NCBI GenBank assembly: GCA_015350385.1
Contig: WNKI01000003.1
Location: 2,437,001-2,501,000, forward strand
Source of the DNA: Aculops lycopersici
Taxonomy: Eukaryota > Arthropoda > Arachnida > Trombidiformes > Eriophyidae
DNA: 64,000 bases
Direction: 5' to 3'
The position numbers were made by a program, and so were the translations under genes. The notes below the pieces were generated by a model. The model did not search any database. It was not told where the DNA came from and saw only the letters and a program-made list of their open reading frames with translations. This document shows, piece after piece, positions 39,870 through 51,700 of the stretch. The stretch's first letter is position 1, and every line of letters begins with the position of its first letter.

Positions 39870-40931
39870 ATGACACTCAGCTTAAATCATCTTCGGACTA
39901 CGGAGAGGTCTCTCCGTATTCTTAGGGGAATATGCAAGCCAAAGCTACCCAAGGCAGTGCAAACGAAGGCTTTCAGCTTGTATATGGGACCGCGGCCTAG
40001 CAAAACATTTATCGTCAAGAGGGGTCCAGCGTTCGGTCCATCATCTATCAAACTTACTCAAGCACAGATAGCCAAGCCTCTATCCACAATCGAAACAAAA
40101 CCCAACGGACCGCCATCCATACTAAATCCAAAGAAACCACCACCAACTACTCTCAAAAAATTGGTTCCAAAGCCCATAGTTCCTTTGACGGCACCGAGAT
40201 TTGCCAAATCAACCGCCGGCACAACCTCAGTTCCTTCTGTTACTCGAGTCCTCAGTGATACCATGCCAGCGGCTAGCCAGTTTATCCTTCAAAAATGGAA
40301 AGAGTCAATGATCAAAAAGCTTGGAGTTGAAGGGTTCAACAAGTACCAGGCTGACACATTCGAACGTGGTAGGGCACTTCACGCTGTTCTAGCCAAGTAC
40401 CTTCTTGGTCAAGGATCTCCGACAGTTGAGTTGTCGCAGGAGATTGTGTCAAACTTATGGAAGAGTATCGAAAATGTGGTAAACGAAAAGATCTCAAATG
40501 TTAGGCTTGTTGAACATACAGTCACCCATCCGGAGATGAACTATCGTGGAATCATCGATTGCGTTGCATTTTATGAGGACGAGCTAGTGGTTATAGATTT
40601 CAAGACTGCCGAAAAACCAAAGAAGACTGTTGAGAGCCTCTACGACAATCCGATTCAGGTGACTGCCTATTGTGGAGCTATTAACAATGACATGACCATA
40701 CCATTAGATGTAATTGATCGCAACATATCATCAGGATTGGTCATTGTAGCTTACAGTGACGGATCTAAGGCATCCGTGTATTACTTGAACAGTGAGCAAG
40801 TTGCTAACAACTACTGGAAGAAATGGATCAATCGCCTCGATCAATACAAGCAGGTCGAGTCCATGAGAGAGCAATCCAAACAGGAACCAGTTGTTGTTGC
40901 AACCAAGAAAACTTCGACTAAAGCCAAGTGA
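39870..40931 (+). CDS. MGME1: Mitochondrial genome maintenance exonuclease 1
   Basis: 353 residues, one exon. The first ~40 residues are basic without acids, fitting a mitochondrial presequence, and a Pro/Lys-rich linker runs to ~125. The nuclease domain starts at PSVTRVLSDTMP. The RecB-like PD-(D/E)XK core is intact: RGIIDCVAFYEDELVVIDFK, with Asp230, Asp243 and Lys245, the same spacing as the published human active site Asp238/Asp251/Lys253. NPIQVTAYCGA follows as in the family. MGME1 trims single-stranded flaps and ends during mtDNA replication. The C-terminal 30 residues are basic and low complexity. Single exon; 177 bases separate its stop from the convergent MSP-domain gene. Confidence 0.93.
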   Translation: MTLSLNHLRTTERSLRILRGICKPKLPKAVQTKAFSLYMGPRPSKTFIVKRGPAFGPSSIKLTQAQIAKPLSTIETKPNGPPSILNPKKPPPTTLKKLVPKPIVPLTAPRFAKSTAGTTSVPSVTRVLSDTMPAASQFILQKWKESMIKKLGVEGFNKYQADTFERGRALHAVLAKYLLGQGSPTVELSQEIVSNLWKSIENVVNEKISNVRLVEHTVTHPEMNYRGIIDCVAFYEDELVVIDFKTAEKPKKTVESLYDNPIQVTAYCGAINNDMTIPLDVIDRNISSGLVIVAYSDGSKASVYYLNSEQVANNYWKKWINRLDQYKQVESMREQSKQEPVVVATKKTSTKAK

Positions 40932-41108
40932 GACAATTTTGTTTGAATACCTCTAATCTTTTACATAACTACATATTTACAAGTATCCCTCAAGATCTCG
41001 ACTTCAGAAGCGAACATCGTCATAAGAACGATTTCGGGAACTCAAGTTTGCTACGTTATTAAGTGCAAAAGCTCAAATTTAGATCTGGTACACAAATATA
41101 CTCTACTG

Positions 41109-41591
41109 TCAACTATATAGACATACTTTAATGATTATAACGTTGTATATTATCAATATCGCTAGAAATGAGGATCTAATGAGTCTCATTGTTAACCATC
41201 GATATCCTTCAGCTTTGGTTTCAATTCGTCTTTCAAACTCTCGCTCAATGCCGATAAAAAGGCTCTTTACTGCAAAACTTTTTGATCGTTTGAAGTCTCT
41301 CCAATAGTAATTCAACTTGAGTCTAGATTGTGTTATTGTTTCATTGACTTGTTCGTTGTCGCTTATGATGACATTTGCGAAGTGTCTAGGTTTAATCTTG
41401 CCATAAGAGGGTTGAATTTTCACACATGCCATCGCTGGGTCTATTGTGATTGAGAACGCTATCTTGATGTCAGCTGGATTGACTAGCCTCAATCTGTACT
41501 CCCTTTTCTCTGGACATAACCTGATCAACCCAACTAATTTCTCGTCTGAGACTTTGTTGACGAGATGATAGCTCTCAGACTTTGAGACCAT
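41109..41591 (-). CDS. MSP-domain protein with C-terminal membrane anchor
   Basis: 160 residues from ATG 41591. The N-terminal ~100 residues read as an MSP (VAP-like) beta sandwich: LIRLCPEKREYRLRLVNPAD, IAFSITIDPAMACVKIQPSY, GKIKPRHFANVII. The tail is a single hydrophobic helix (SSFLAILIIYNVIIIKVCLY), giving a tail-anchored layout like VAP and MOSPD proteins, which sit in the ER and tether organelles by binding FFAT motifs. The domain is divergent, and no VAP coiled coil is seen, so function is unclear. Single exon. The start is chosen as the first ATG; a TTG two codons earlier is ignored. Confidence 0.65.
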   Translation of the reverse strand: MVSKSESYHLVNKVSDEKLVGLIRLCPEKREYRLRLVNPADIKIAFSITIDPAMACVKIQPSYGKIKPRHFANVIISDNEQVNETITQSRLKLNYYWRDFKRSKSFAVKSLFIGIEREFERRIETKAEGYRWLTMRLIRSSFLAILIIYNVIIIKVCLYS

Positions 41592-41902
41592 ATTCAAGGT
41601 GGACTTTTTGATGAATTGAAAGAACTAAAGATGCACGAAAGAATGTTGAATGTACTTTGTCAAAATAAAGCAGACGACAATGAGGACGACATTGTAGTTG
41701 TTTTGACCATGGTCAATGAATAATAATATTAATAATTTTATATCATTCCCTAACGAGCCTTGTCATGGGCTGATAACAATTGATTTAAAACGTAAAAGAA
41801 CAAGCCAATTACCATAGGTCTTGAAGCTCGCTCATGAAACTAACAATGAGGTAATGATTGGATTCTCCTATTCTTCATTCCTGTTCCTCCTGTTAATTAC
41901 TA
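41592..41902. other. Spacer between two minus-strand genes
   Basis: 311 A/T-rich bases: upstream flank of the MSP-domain gene and 3' flank of the Gln-rich gene. Nothing else seen. Confidence 0.6.
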
Positions 41903-43645
41903 TCATTTGTTGTCATCTGATAGCAATTGTTTTAAAAGGCTTGTGGGTTGATGCTGCTGTTGTTTAGGTTGCTGCACTTTCTTTCTTATCTCTTGCTTGA
42001 CCTGTTGACTCAATCTTCCGCTAGGACTTGTATTTCCCATCGCATTCAGTGAGTCAACTCCCCCGCCATCATTAACTAAATTAGATGTACTCCTGAATAT
42101 CTGGTTGGTTGTTTGATGCTGTTGTTGATCACTATGCCCGTATAGGGTTACATTCACGGATTGTTGCGAAGTACGCTGCTGCTGGGCATTCTGATGTTGT
42201 TGTTGAGTCATATCATAGTTAAAATTCGGGTTTTGCTGAGGAGTTGGTTGTTGGGGTTGTGGCATGAAACGAGCTTGAGGATCTAAACTAGGATTGACAG
42301 GGCTACTAATAGTTCCCGGAATATTAGTAACAAATGGACTTTGAGATAATTTAGCATTCAATATAGGATTTTGATTCAATACACTGGTTGTCGTTTGTTG
42401 ACTATTCACAAATCTTGTTGGAGTTATTGAAGGCGCCCGCGAGTTTATCAATTGAGCATTCAACAATGGATTCTTTTTAACCACCAATGATGGCTCAGTG
42501 GTGGCTGGTGGCGAAACAGATTGACTTGGGCTTCTCTGTTGTAGAGGTTGTGTTTGTTGTTGCAACTGCTGCATTTGAGGTGAGGTAGCTAAATTCTGAA
42601 GTTGATGTTGCTGGGCTTGATTCTGATGCATGGGATGCGACTGCCTCTGAGATGGAGTCCTAGTATTATTATTATGTTGTTGCTGCTGCTGTTGGCCATG
42701 AGGTGAGTAAGGTGATAGTTGAGGCTGTTGCCAAGATGGTGAGGGTGAGTTGCTAACAATAGACATCGGATTTGATTGAGATATTCGTGGAGCGTGTTGA
42801 TGCTGCTGTGTCGTGTGGTACTGTGGCTGCTGTGATGGGCCGGATGATGAAATAGGCACAGGGCTAATAGAAACGTTCGAGTACGAACCATGTAATAAGC
42901 TTTGATCCGGGTTCATTTGCGACGCCGACGTCGAGGGAATTGAGGTTTGTTGCAACTGTTGATGCTGCTGGTGAATAGATGAAGGTATAACAGGTGTTGA
43001 TTGTTGAGAGACTAACTGTTGCTGGTGTTGTTGTTGTTGCGTTATATTTGCTTGTTGTTGATTTGATTGACAGCTATTCATTTGATGATTAACAATTGAA
43101 GACATACTGTTGGTGGTTTGAGCTTGTTGATGATGATGCTGTTGCTCTTGTTGATCTGATTGCACTTCACAACCCATTAGTTGTTTTCTGATGGTTTCAA
43201 TGCCAACTTTTTCGTCTTGAGTATCGGTCTCAATGCCGAGCATAGCTGATGGCTCTCGATCAAATTCTAGCAAGAGATTTAACAAATCTTCAGACGAGGT
43301 CGATAGTTGATTACTATCGCCAAGGCTACAAAGTCCCCCCGATCCAGCAACATCATTTGCAAGCGCATTTAAGTCCGTCGGCATCGATGCTTGTTGTTGT
43401 TGTTGCTGAAGCGGTTGCTGTGGAGGATGGTGATGGTGTTGATGTTGATCCATAGATGGTGTATAGATGGTATCTGATTCCATCATGGAGGTTGCGTGCG
43501 TGTTATCACTAAAATCGTTTTCCAAGCCAATAACTTGCTCCAAAATTTGATTATGATCATGATTTTCGCCTAGAACACCAGGCTGGTGGATGTGCTGTTC
43601 CGGCGGCTGGGCTGGCGGCTGGTGATAGTGCTGTTGGTGATGCAT
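41903..43645 (-). CDS. Gln-rich protein, putative nuclear-receptor coactivator-like
   Basis: 580 residues, one exon, ATG at 43645 preceded by an in-frame TAA. It is dominated by Gln/His/Ser/Pro. Two LXXLL motifs are visible: LLNLL in SEDLLNLLLEFDRE near residue 119, and LLKQLL in SLLKQLLSDD near the C-terminus. There is also a duplicated block (NPLLNAQL near 393 and NPILNAKL near 424) resembling the NPMLNAQ block in the Gln-rich part of SRC/taiman coactivators. No bHLH or PAS domain is present in or upstream of the frame. A nuclear-receptor coactivator or a truncated taiman relative is possible; low complexity makes this call weak. Gene reality is supported by the long frame and non-repetitive segments. 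Confidence 0.5.
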   Translation of the reverse strand: MHHQQHYHQPPAQPPEQHIHQPGVLGENHDHNQILEQVIGLENDFSDNTHATSMMESDTIYTPSMDQHQHHHHPPQQPLQQQQQQASMPTDLNALANDVAGSGGLCSLGDSNQLSTSSEDLLNLLLEFDREPSAMLGIETDTQDEKVGIETIRKQLMGCEVQSDQQEQQHHHQQAQTTNSMSSIVNHQMNSCQSNQQQANITQQQQHQQQLVSQQSTPVIPSSIHQQHQQLQQTSIPSTSASQMNPDQSLLHGSYSNVSISPVPISSSGPSQQPQYHTTQQHQHAPRISQSNPMSIVSNSPSPSWQQPQLSPYSPHGQQQQQQHNNNTRTPSQRQSHPMHQNQAQQHQLQNLATSPQMQQLQQQTQPLQQRSPSQSVSPPATTEPSLVVKKNPLLNAQLINSRAPSITPTRFVNSQQTTTSVLNQNPILNAKLSQSPFVTNIPGTISSPVNPSLDPQARFMPQPQQPTPQQNPNFNYDMTQQQHQNAQQQRTSQQSVNVTLYGHSDQQQHQTTNQIFRSTSNLVNDGGGVDSLNAMGNTSPSGRLSQQVKQEIRKKVQQPKQQQHQPTSLLKQLLSDDNK

Positions 43646-44720
43646 TTTTAGAATTTCAGTGACGTGCTAACGTCCAAATACGTGTAGACTGAAAGGTGTT
43701 ACTTGATGGTTCGATATTGATTCTGATAACTTATAACTGTTTGTTGAAAACTCGAGGCTCGCCGACGCCTCGCGTGGCGAAATTTTGGGTTGCAAATGCT
43801 TCTTCCTCTATGCTGTGTTTTTTGTAACTATATTGATCGCTTGGTATTTTAAACAATCGATTTTAGTTCATGCAAAATGTTTTGATTATAGCAAATTTCA
43901 GCTCACACATCTAAGTCTTGCCCAGAGTCTTGATGATTCTGAAATATTTTATGTCAGTTCATTAAACTAACCAAAAAATCACGGGGAGGTTTGTTGTTGT
44001 TACTGGTACTGATGTTGTTGTTTTGGTTGTTGTTGTAATGGTCAATGGCGATAATTATGATAGCAATAGAAGTAATTATAATTATTGTGGAAGCTTGCGC
44101 GAGGTGAGGCTGTGAGTTTCGTGTTATTTGCCGAGTTTTTGCGGTCAGAAAGCATGTTAAAATTTGTTATATTAATAATGATAATAATAATTTAGACGAG
44201 AGCTCAAGTATTAGACAATTTCGTTGCGCCTGAGATGTAGCTTAAAATCGATGTCCTTGATTTGGAGTAGTCATGAGCTCTGATATTTATATTGATGAGC
44301 CTTCAATATAATGATAATAATAATGTTTTTATATTTGTCCTTAATATTAGTGCTGCGAATACATATGTATAAACTGGTAAAAGTGTTGACGGCGATATGA
44401 TGATAATATTAAGAGAGAAGAAATTTTCACTCCAATGGGCGAATATAAATTCCAATATTAATCGAGCAATTCGATGGTTGCGAGCTAACAAATTGTCTCT
44501 TAAATTTAATTGAATTTAAGAGTCTTAGTTAATGTTAGTAATAATGATGATAATTGTCGCAACAACAATAATAAAGAGATAATAATAATCTGTGTTATTT
44601 AATATTTTCATTTTAGCCGTCGCGGTCGCCGTAAGTGCTCGTCGTCCACCACTCTCTTGGTATTCGTCGTCGTTGCGGCCGTCGAGTTGGTCTCAACTCT
44701 CTCGTTCGCTCGCTCGCGAG

Positions 44721-44730
<10 letters not shown>

Positions 44731-44770
<40 letters not shown>
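44731..44770. repeat. (CT)n microsatellite
   Basis: About twenty CT units in a wider pyrimidine-rich stretch (44718-44800). Confidence 0.95.
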
Positions 44771-44773
<3 letters not shown>

Positions 44774-47130
44774 CCCTCTCTCCCTCTCTCGCTTTCTCCC
44801 TCTCACTCGCTGCTGCTATCGCCATCGCAATTGCTGTTGCTGTTGCCTCAGCTACCGCCGCCAGTGTGTTGCTGGCCCGCTTACTGCTTTGCCCATTGAC
44901 TCACACTGTGAGCGGATCCGCAGTCCGTGTAGCTGGAATACATTGAAAAAAAAACAAGCGCAAGATTAGGGCAAGATCCAGGCCAGTGTGGTTTTGTGCA
45001 AAGAAATCCCATAGACTCTGCGCTTTTTGAAGGTTGCCGCCGCCATTCGTGGCTGCAGCGAGCGAGCGAATGGCAAGCGAGCCACCAAGCAAATGGACTG
45101 CCGTCAGCTACAGTGCAGCGAATTAAAACCCTCGTCGGCTATCCGTACAGAAGGCAATGGCAAAACAAATGGTTCTACGAATGTGCGCGAGTCGAGCTTG
45201 TGAGCGAGTGGTATTCTTGCGCTCGCTCGACTCTGTAAGCTGACAATGAATGCGGTGGAGAATTAGAAACGATAACGAGAATGGGAAAGCTGGCGCGGTT
45301 AACAACACTAACACTAACAACAACAACAACAACAACAACAGCGACAACGATAGCAGCAGCAATGGCAGCGTAACCAGCACTCTAACACTAACAGCAACGA
45401 TTACGATGAGAATGTATGCCAGAGGGATTGGATTGGATTGGGGGACAGCTGCAAGCGCACAGCCAGCCAGTCGGTCCAGCTAGCTTGCTGTTGGATGCAA
45501 TCGAGTTTGTTTGAGTGGCTGTGCCGGCGACAGTAGATACAGAAGCGACAACCGAGTGCCACACAGTCGCGGGATTCATTGCTATTTCTTGCTTACAGTA
45601 GTGTGTTACACTCAATAGCCCCATTGCATGGCTAAATTCGCGCAGACATTTGCACGGCTTGCAGCTAGTTGATGGCCGCACTTGATGGGAGAAAGGAAGC
45701 CAGCAAGCGAACAGTGAGCGAGCTAGTCGCATTGACTTTAACCATCGAGCTGCAGGCTGCAGCAACAACTGCGATAGCAATAGCAATAGGGGTACCATTT
45801 CATTCGCGTGTGCCGCCCGCCGCCGCTTTAGTGTGGAAAATATTCTGCCACTAGGACGCGCACTAAATTACGCAAGAGCCTCTCGAGCAGCTCGGCGACG
45901 AGCAACAAACAGTACGCATACCAATGGATTGCCGCTCGGTGTAACATCGGTTCCATTGGTGCTGGGGCCAGAAAACAACAAAGCGCAACAAACAACTTCG
46001 ACGTCGATTCGACATCGTCGACGAGCCTACATTAATTGAAGAGTGAGAGGGAGAAAACACACGACCACGATGGCGGCAGTGAGCACTGCACCGGCCTCGA
46101 TTGCTCCTCCCCCGCTGGCGAGCGGCGCACTAATTTATGAAATGTAGCTGCAGCGCACAATAAATAACGCGTATTACTGCGTCAGAGAGAAATAAAATTA
46201 TATCGCCACTCCTACGTGAGCTCCGTTCGAGGTGCCAGCTTGCCGCTGGCTCTAGTCTCTAGCGTTGAGTTGCGCGCAAAAGCCGGCCGCTGGGCCCATT
46301 CGATGCCACGCGAAACTTTCGCAAACACTACGCATCGCTCGCCCGCCCACCGCCACAACCACTGACTGTGCGTTGAGTAGAGGAAAGCTCGACTCGAGTT
46401 TTTTTTCTCTCGCTTGTCAAGTCAAGTCAAGCCGAGCTAGGCCGGGCCGACAAGCTAGCAAGTGAGTGATGGCAAGCCAATCGCCAGTATTGGCTCTTGG
46501 TGTGGTTGAGAAATGGAGCCCTGGTTGCGGTTGTCGTTGTTGTTGATGTGCTGTTGTGACCACACCATTTCACATTCGGTCCCTGGCGACTGTCTCTGTA
46601 TTATCGTACTTGGTTCTCGAAGCAGATGACGACAACGACCAATAGCAAAAGACGCGAGCCAGCCAGCCAGCCAGCTATTGAGTCAGTCCATTGATATGTA
46701 TCGCCGTCGTTGTCGCCGACATCGAGGCAGTTTGTTGTAGTTGTCGTTGTAGATGTTGTTCTAGTGGTGAGAGTTGTCTTTATTGTTGGCGGCCCACCGA
46801 TTCTTCAGCTAGCCAGCCAGCCAACTTAAACTTTGCTTGCTGCTTTGGCTGTCGACGTTGCCGTTTAGTTGCAGTCTCGCCAGTCGGGCGTCTTGCCTAC
46901 GACGACGACAAAGTCGATTGGTTAGAGCAACGACCAGACTGGCTACAGTAGCGCAGACTGTGGTAAACTTGAGGAAACTCCATTACGCAACGACAAACGG
47001 CTAATGTATCAGCGTCGGCAACTCGAGTAGTTCTCGGTTGTCGTTGTCAACTCGGCGGCCATACTTAGACGGCAACTGCCAAGAACCACCTACAGGCTAG
47101 ATAAGGTGGTGCAAGTCCATGTGTTTTTGC

Positions 47131-47165
47131 TCCCTCTCTCCCTCTCTCTCTCTCTCTCTCCCTTT
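47131..47165. repeat. (CT)n microsatellite, imperfect
   Basis: CT units interrupted by extra C residues, in CpG-rich noncoding DNA. Confidence 0.85.
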
Positions 47166-48260
47166 TCCTCTCTCGTTCCATAGAAAGTCGATCGACTTAC
47201 TCTCACTTGCGCAGCGCCAGGCCGGTTGTCGCTCACCTTTAATCTAACAGACACTCTCCAATCTTGCACAACACACCAACGACGAAACATGTGTCCGTCA
47301 TCCACTTGCCGGTCTATCTACCCGCCGAACGACCGGCAGGTTTCCAGTTTGCTCGCCCGCCTACTTGCTAGCGTAAGCGCCGTTGCACGCTAGACCAAGC
47401 ATAACCGCAACCACGACACGGCGACACTCATTCTGGTCGCTTACTTGGTCGAAACTAACTCTAAATGTAGTTGCTCCTACTGCATCTTCGCCGAGATTTG
47501 CGGTGAGTAATTGGAGGACTTGTCTCGCAAGTGGCATGGCTTAAATATGGCGTTGGCAACTTCTTCTCCGTCGTCGCGCCCACCGCGAAAGATGCAGTAG
47601 TTGCTTCTCCTAATAGTGTCCACTTTCACCGGTTGACAACTTGGAGTTGATCGTATTGGTTGAAGCGAGAACATACAGATGGAAAGTAGGAGGATGGTTA
47701 AGATTCGAGCAGGAGTTGGCTAGAACAGGTAGATGAGCGCTAGATTGGCTTTGAACTTGAATTTTTTTCGCTCCTCCAATGATATGTGCCTCTTCAAAGA
47801 GAGCCACACTATTGATACTGTGCTTGCAGTTGTCGTTGTATTAGAGTTGTGGCTTCACCGAGTGCAAGCGCGGATAATCTAGATTAAAAGATTTGATGCA
47901 AAATATGACTAATGAAATGTCCAACGCAGGTGAAATGAACACCAAAGTTGATTCCCTTCGCACTTTAGCAGCTGTAATACACGCTGTAATGCGGCAACAG
48001 TGCAGAAAATGAACTAGGTGCGCGGCAACAAAGCAACACTAGTGACACTTGTAGTGGAGTCAACCTGAACAACAGAGTACACTAGGCGCGTGTGAGTGCT
48101 ACCGTCTGCACGCGACTAAAAACGGTAAAATAATAATTAATTTTTGACACCACCAACAACAATTAGACATCCAATAACTCATTATGCGATGTAATCCGAC
48201 CTGAACAGTCATCTATTTTATGGCTTTTCGATAGACCATTCGCTCTCGACATATACTGCC

Positions 48261-48632
48261 ATGTGTCCGAACAAATATGCACAACCATATAGCTCGAGGC
48301 ATGTGATTAACAATACAAAGGATTTTATCAGATCAGAAGAACCCAACTATATCCGCCAATTCCCTAGACTCCTCTATGCGCTTTATAAGAAACAAACCCC
48401 CTACGCGCCAGCTGGTGCTAATACTAACACCTCAACTAGGAGTCCACATGAAGCCTCAACTAATAAGAGCACCGGTTCTAGAACTCCGTCTCCAGTTGGT
48501 GCCAATCAGCAACAGGCAGCCAATCAGCAATTCCAAACTCTTGGTCCGAATGCCGGAAAGAGTCCATCAAATAACATGTCAACCATGCCATCAGATTTTG
48601 AGCACATCTTTCACTATAGCGAGACACAATAA
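48261..48632 (+). CDS. Small hypothetical protein
   Basis: 123 residues from ATG 48261. The first half (NTKDFIRSEEPNYIRQFPRL then LYALYKKQTPY) is charged/aromatic and looks like folded protein or a short linear-motif region. The second half is Ser/Thr/Asn/Gln-rich, ending in SDFEHIFHYSETQ. Codon use is not repeat-driven in the first half. I do not recognise it. It is convergent with the CHD gene, 95 bases away, so it could instead be antisense 3' UTR. Weak to moderate support. Confidence 0.45.
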   Translation: MCPNKYAQPYSSRHVINNTKDFIRSEEPNYIRQFPRLLYALYKKQTPYAPAGANTNTSTRSPHEASTNKSTGSRTPSPVGANQQQAANQQFQTLGPNAGKSPSNNMSTMPSDFEHIFHYSETQ

Positions 48633-48727
48633 ACTAAGTTGAGAAAAAATATGTCACCATCGAATATTTTGTTCACAGAGAGGTCAATATTGTTGAGTTT
48701 AATGAAAATTTGTTGTGTAGTGTAGTT

Positions 48728-51700
48728 TCACTTTCTTGGATATCTCATCTTCTTATCCTTTGGTGCTTGACCATCTGTTGGATTGCCAGACTGTTGATTT
48801 GAGGATTGTTGTTGCTGACTTGTGTTAGGAGTCTGAAATCCAGGCAGGTAGAGATTTGGAAAAAGCCCAGCCATGCCCAACGGATTATTCAATCCTAAAT
48901 TGCCTAGGCCAAATGGTAAGAATGGATTTGCTAGTGGATTTGTATAATTGTTGTAGGGATTTGCCGCACTATTGGGCTGAGATGCTAAGTTCATCAACGA
49001 GTTCGCTAGCGCTGCATTAGCAGCTTGTTGTTGAGCATTCCTGAAAAACATATTTCCGCCTGGTGCTGTGGTTGGTACTGCTGTAGTTGCCGTGGTTGCA
49101 GATGAGGACGACGATGAAGATCGCCGATTGCCTTCATTTGTCAAATTAGCATGGCTGCCGATATTCGAGTGCCTACTGCTCGACGTGTCATGACGTGATC
49201 GCTTAGAGGACGAGTTACCACCACTTGATGGTGGCTTGAAATCATTCAACAAAGAGCCAGGAGTGTTCTTACCAGGGTTTGACATTGATGTTGGCGGTAA
49301 AGAGGTTGGTATTGTTGGAGTTGAGGTAGGTAACGGGAAGCCCGGTAGGGCTTGACTGGCCATTGGTAAAGCTGTTAGTGCTCCCAGTATATTGGGATCC
49401 AATGCTAGACTGGGATTCTTGATAAGTTCGTTCATCAGATTCTTAACCATATCATTTGATCCTGCCTTACGCAATAATTGATTGATAAAGTCACCCGCAT
49501 TACCAAGCGTGGCTGGATTGAGACCTGCCAAAAGAGAGGCAGAGTTATTCATCAACTGCGCTAGCGGATCTTGACGTTGCTGCTGACCAAGAGATGTTGA
49601 TGGTTGTGCCTGAGGTAGTGGTGTTGTAGTTGTTGGAATATGAGATTGACTTGAGGTTGTGGAGTGCTGTTTGGCCCCAGTTTGTTGTTGTTCTTGACTC
49701 GACGAGCTTGATTTGTGAAAGCCTGAGTGAGCTGCAGGTGGTGGCACCTTGGGACTTCTCGACTTATGTTCTTGAGAGTGTTTGTTGACACTTCCATGTG
49801 CAACTTGCGGACTATCTTTGGGAAGAGTGGGCGATAAACCAGGCGAATCCGATCTATGCATCCTTTTGGCTTGGAGATTCAGAGCCAGAGCATCTATGCG
49901 ACTACCGATACGCTTACTAGCTCTAGTTGTTCGCACTCCTTTGTCGGGTGATGTCGGTTCTTGAGACTTTTGGGAGCTAGATCCATGGGCTTTGGATGAT
50001 GATTTTGGACTCGATTTGGAAGTTGTACCGCCAGATGATGATGCCCTGGTAAGAATGTTGGCCAAGCTATCATCACCTTGGTCTCGATTTCTTCGAGACC
50101 TAGAATCGTTAGCTGCGCGTTGTAGAGCGGCAGCTCCCCTCAGACTTGGCGGTAGAGAGCTTAGGTCAAGTATGTCAGCCGCAGATACACCACCTGGAGG
50201 TGAGTCGGAGGTTCTAGAACTTGGTCTCCCTCGCTTTTTCGAAGTAGAGCTAGTGCTACCACTCCCGCCTCCGGCGGTCTTACCATGAGCCATCTCCATG
50301 GGCTTCTGGTGAGCTGAAGTGTCGGTGCTGGGCATGGACACCTTGCCACGAGTCGATCTCAAGTTGATGGATGGCGGTGAGTTTTCGCGCAGGTGTTGAA
50401 AGCTACGCCTCAGCTCACGAGCTGATTGGCCGCCACTTCCACCATGAGCTGAAGGTGGGGCACCGCTATGCGCCGGAGGTGGTCCGCTCTTTGATGAGGA
50501 TCTTGTCTGGCTAGTATTCGATGGGCCGCTAGTCATTGGTAAGTTTGCATTTGATCTCAAGTTGGTGCCGAGTCCGCCCGTGCCCGTCATGCTGGATAAT
50601 GAATTCAAGATCATTTGAGCCGAGTCTGGATTAGACAGTAGATCACGAAATTCAGGCTTCATGTTCGCCAATATTTGTGGCAACAAGTTTGCCATTCCGG
50701 GGGCACTTAAATTGAGCAAGCTCTTTAAGTCAAGATCTGGACGTTGATTGGGCATGCCTGCTGTTAGGGTGCTTGTGCCAAGAGTGTTGATACTGCCTGT
50801 TGATGCAGTTGGAGCGGTAGTTGCAGTGGCAACAGCTGCGGCAGCAGAAGTAGCGGCTGCAGCGTTAGCATCAGAACGCCTCGTCTTAGAGGGTGCTAAA
50901 AGTGAAGACAAACCAGGTGCTTGCTTTCCGCCAAACTTGGACGAGGATCTGTCGGAGTTCTTATTGTTGGAGCTTGTGCCTTGAGATAGGAGGTTACGTA
51001 ACTTGGCAGCCGCTTGTCTGTCTTCAACTGGGTGCTCAGGTTCTTTGGGAGCAGGTTCAGGCTTTGTTTTGCGGCGACCTCGTTTGCCCCTCAAGCTTGA
51101 TACAACTTCACTGTTGGCTTCCTTAGTTTCCTGTTTAGATGTTTTAGACGAAATAGCGCTGACATCAGACTTAGGTGATCCCAACGATTGATCCATCTTG
51201 TCGCCCTTCGGCGGAGATGTTGTAACACTCAATGGAGTCGATGGGGCTGTAGTGGTTGGGGCTAGATGATTTGGTAAGGTTATAGTTGGCACCGAAGGCT
51301 TGGGTGGTGATGGCCACTCGTTGTTCTCAACCAAATGCATAAGATTATCCAGTCGGGTTTGGATGGCTTTGTCTTTCGGCCACCGTATCTTGATGGTGAT
51401 TGGATGACTTGCGCCGAACAATATTATGGGATCACGATCGTCAAGACGCAACATAGCCGACTCTGATTGGATTGTAATCGTTACCTCACCAGCTTCATGA
51501 GTCTTTTTCAGTTCCGCTGGCATCTTGTCCGGCAATATTGGGGTAACCTCAACCACTCTACGATCGTCATATCTAAGGTTGTCTCCATTCGATGTTAGTC
51601 GTAGACTAGTGGTACCGGAATTCTCCTCAGACTTTACAAGTGTGTTGGCACCCCGCCTCGATAAGATGTTTGGCAATGGCCTTGAGCTAAAGCCTGATAG

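Larger units (their letters stand above)
43646..48260. other. Gene-free CpG-rich region
   Basis: About 4.6 kb. 43680-44620 is A/T-rich with AAT/AAC triplet runs; 44620-47450 is CpG-rich with two CT microsatellites and many short frames without domains on both strands; 47450-48260 is mixed. It probably holds the promoter and 5' UTR of the Gln-rich gene and possibly regulatory DNA. No tRNA or other RNA gene was recognised. Confidence 0.6.
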
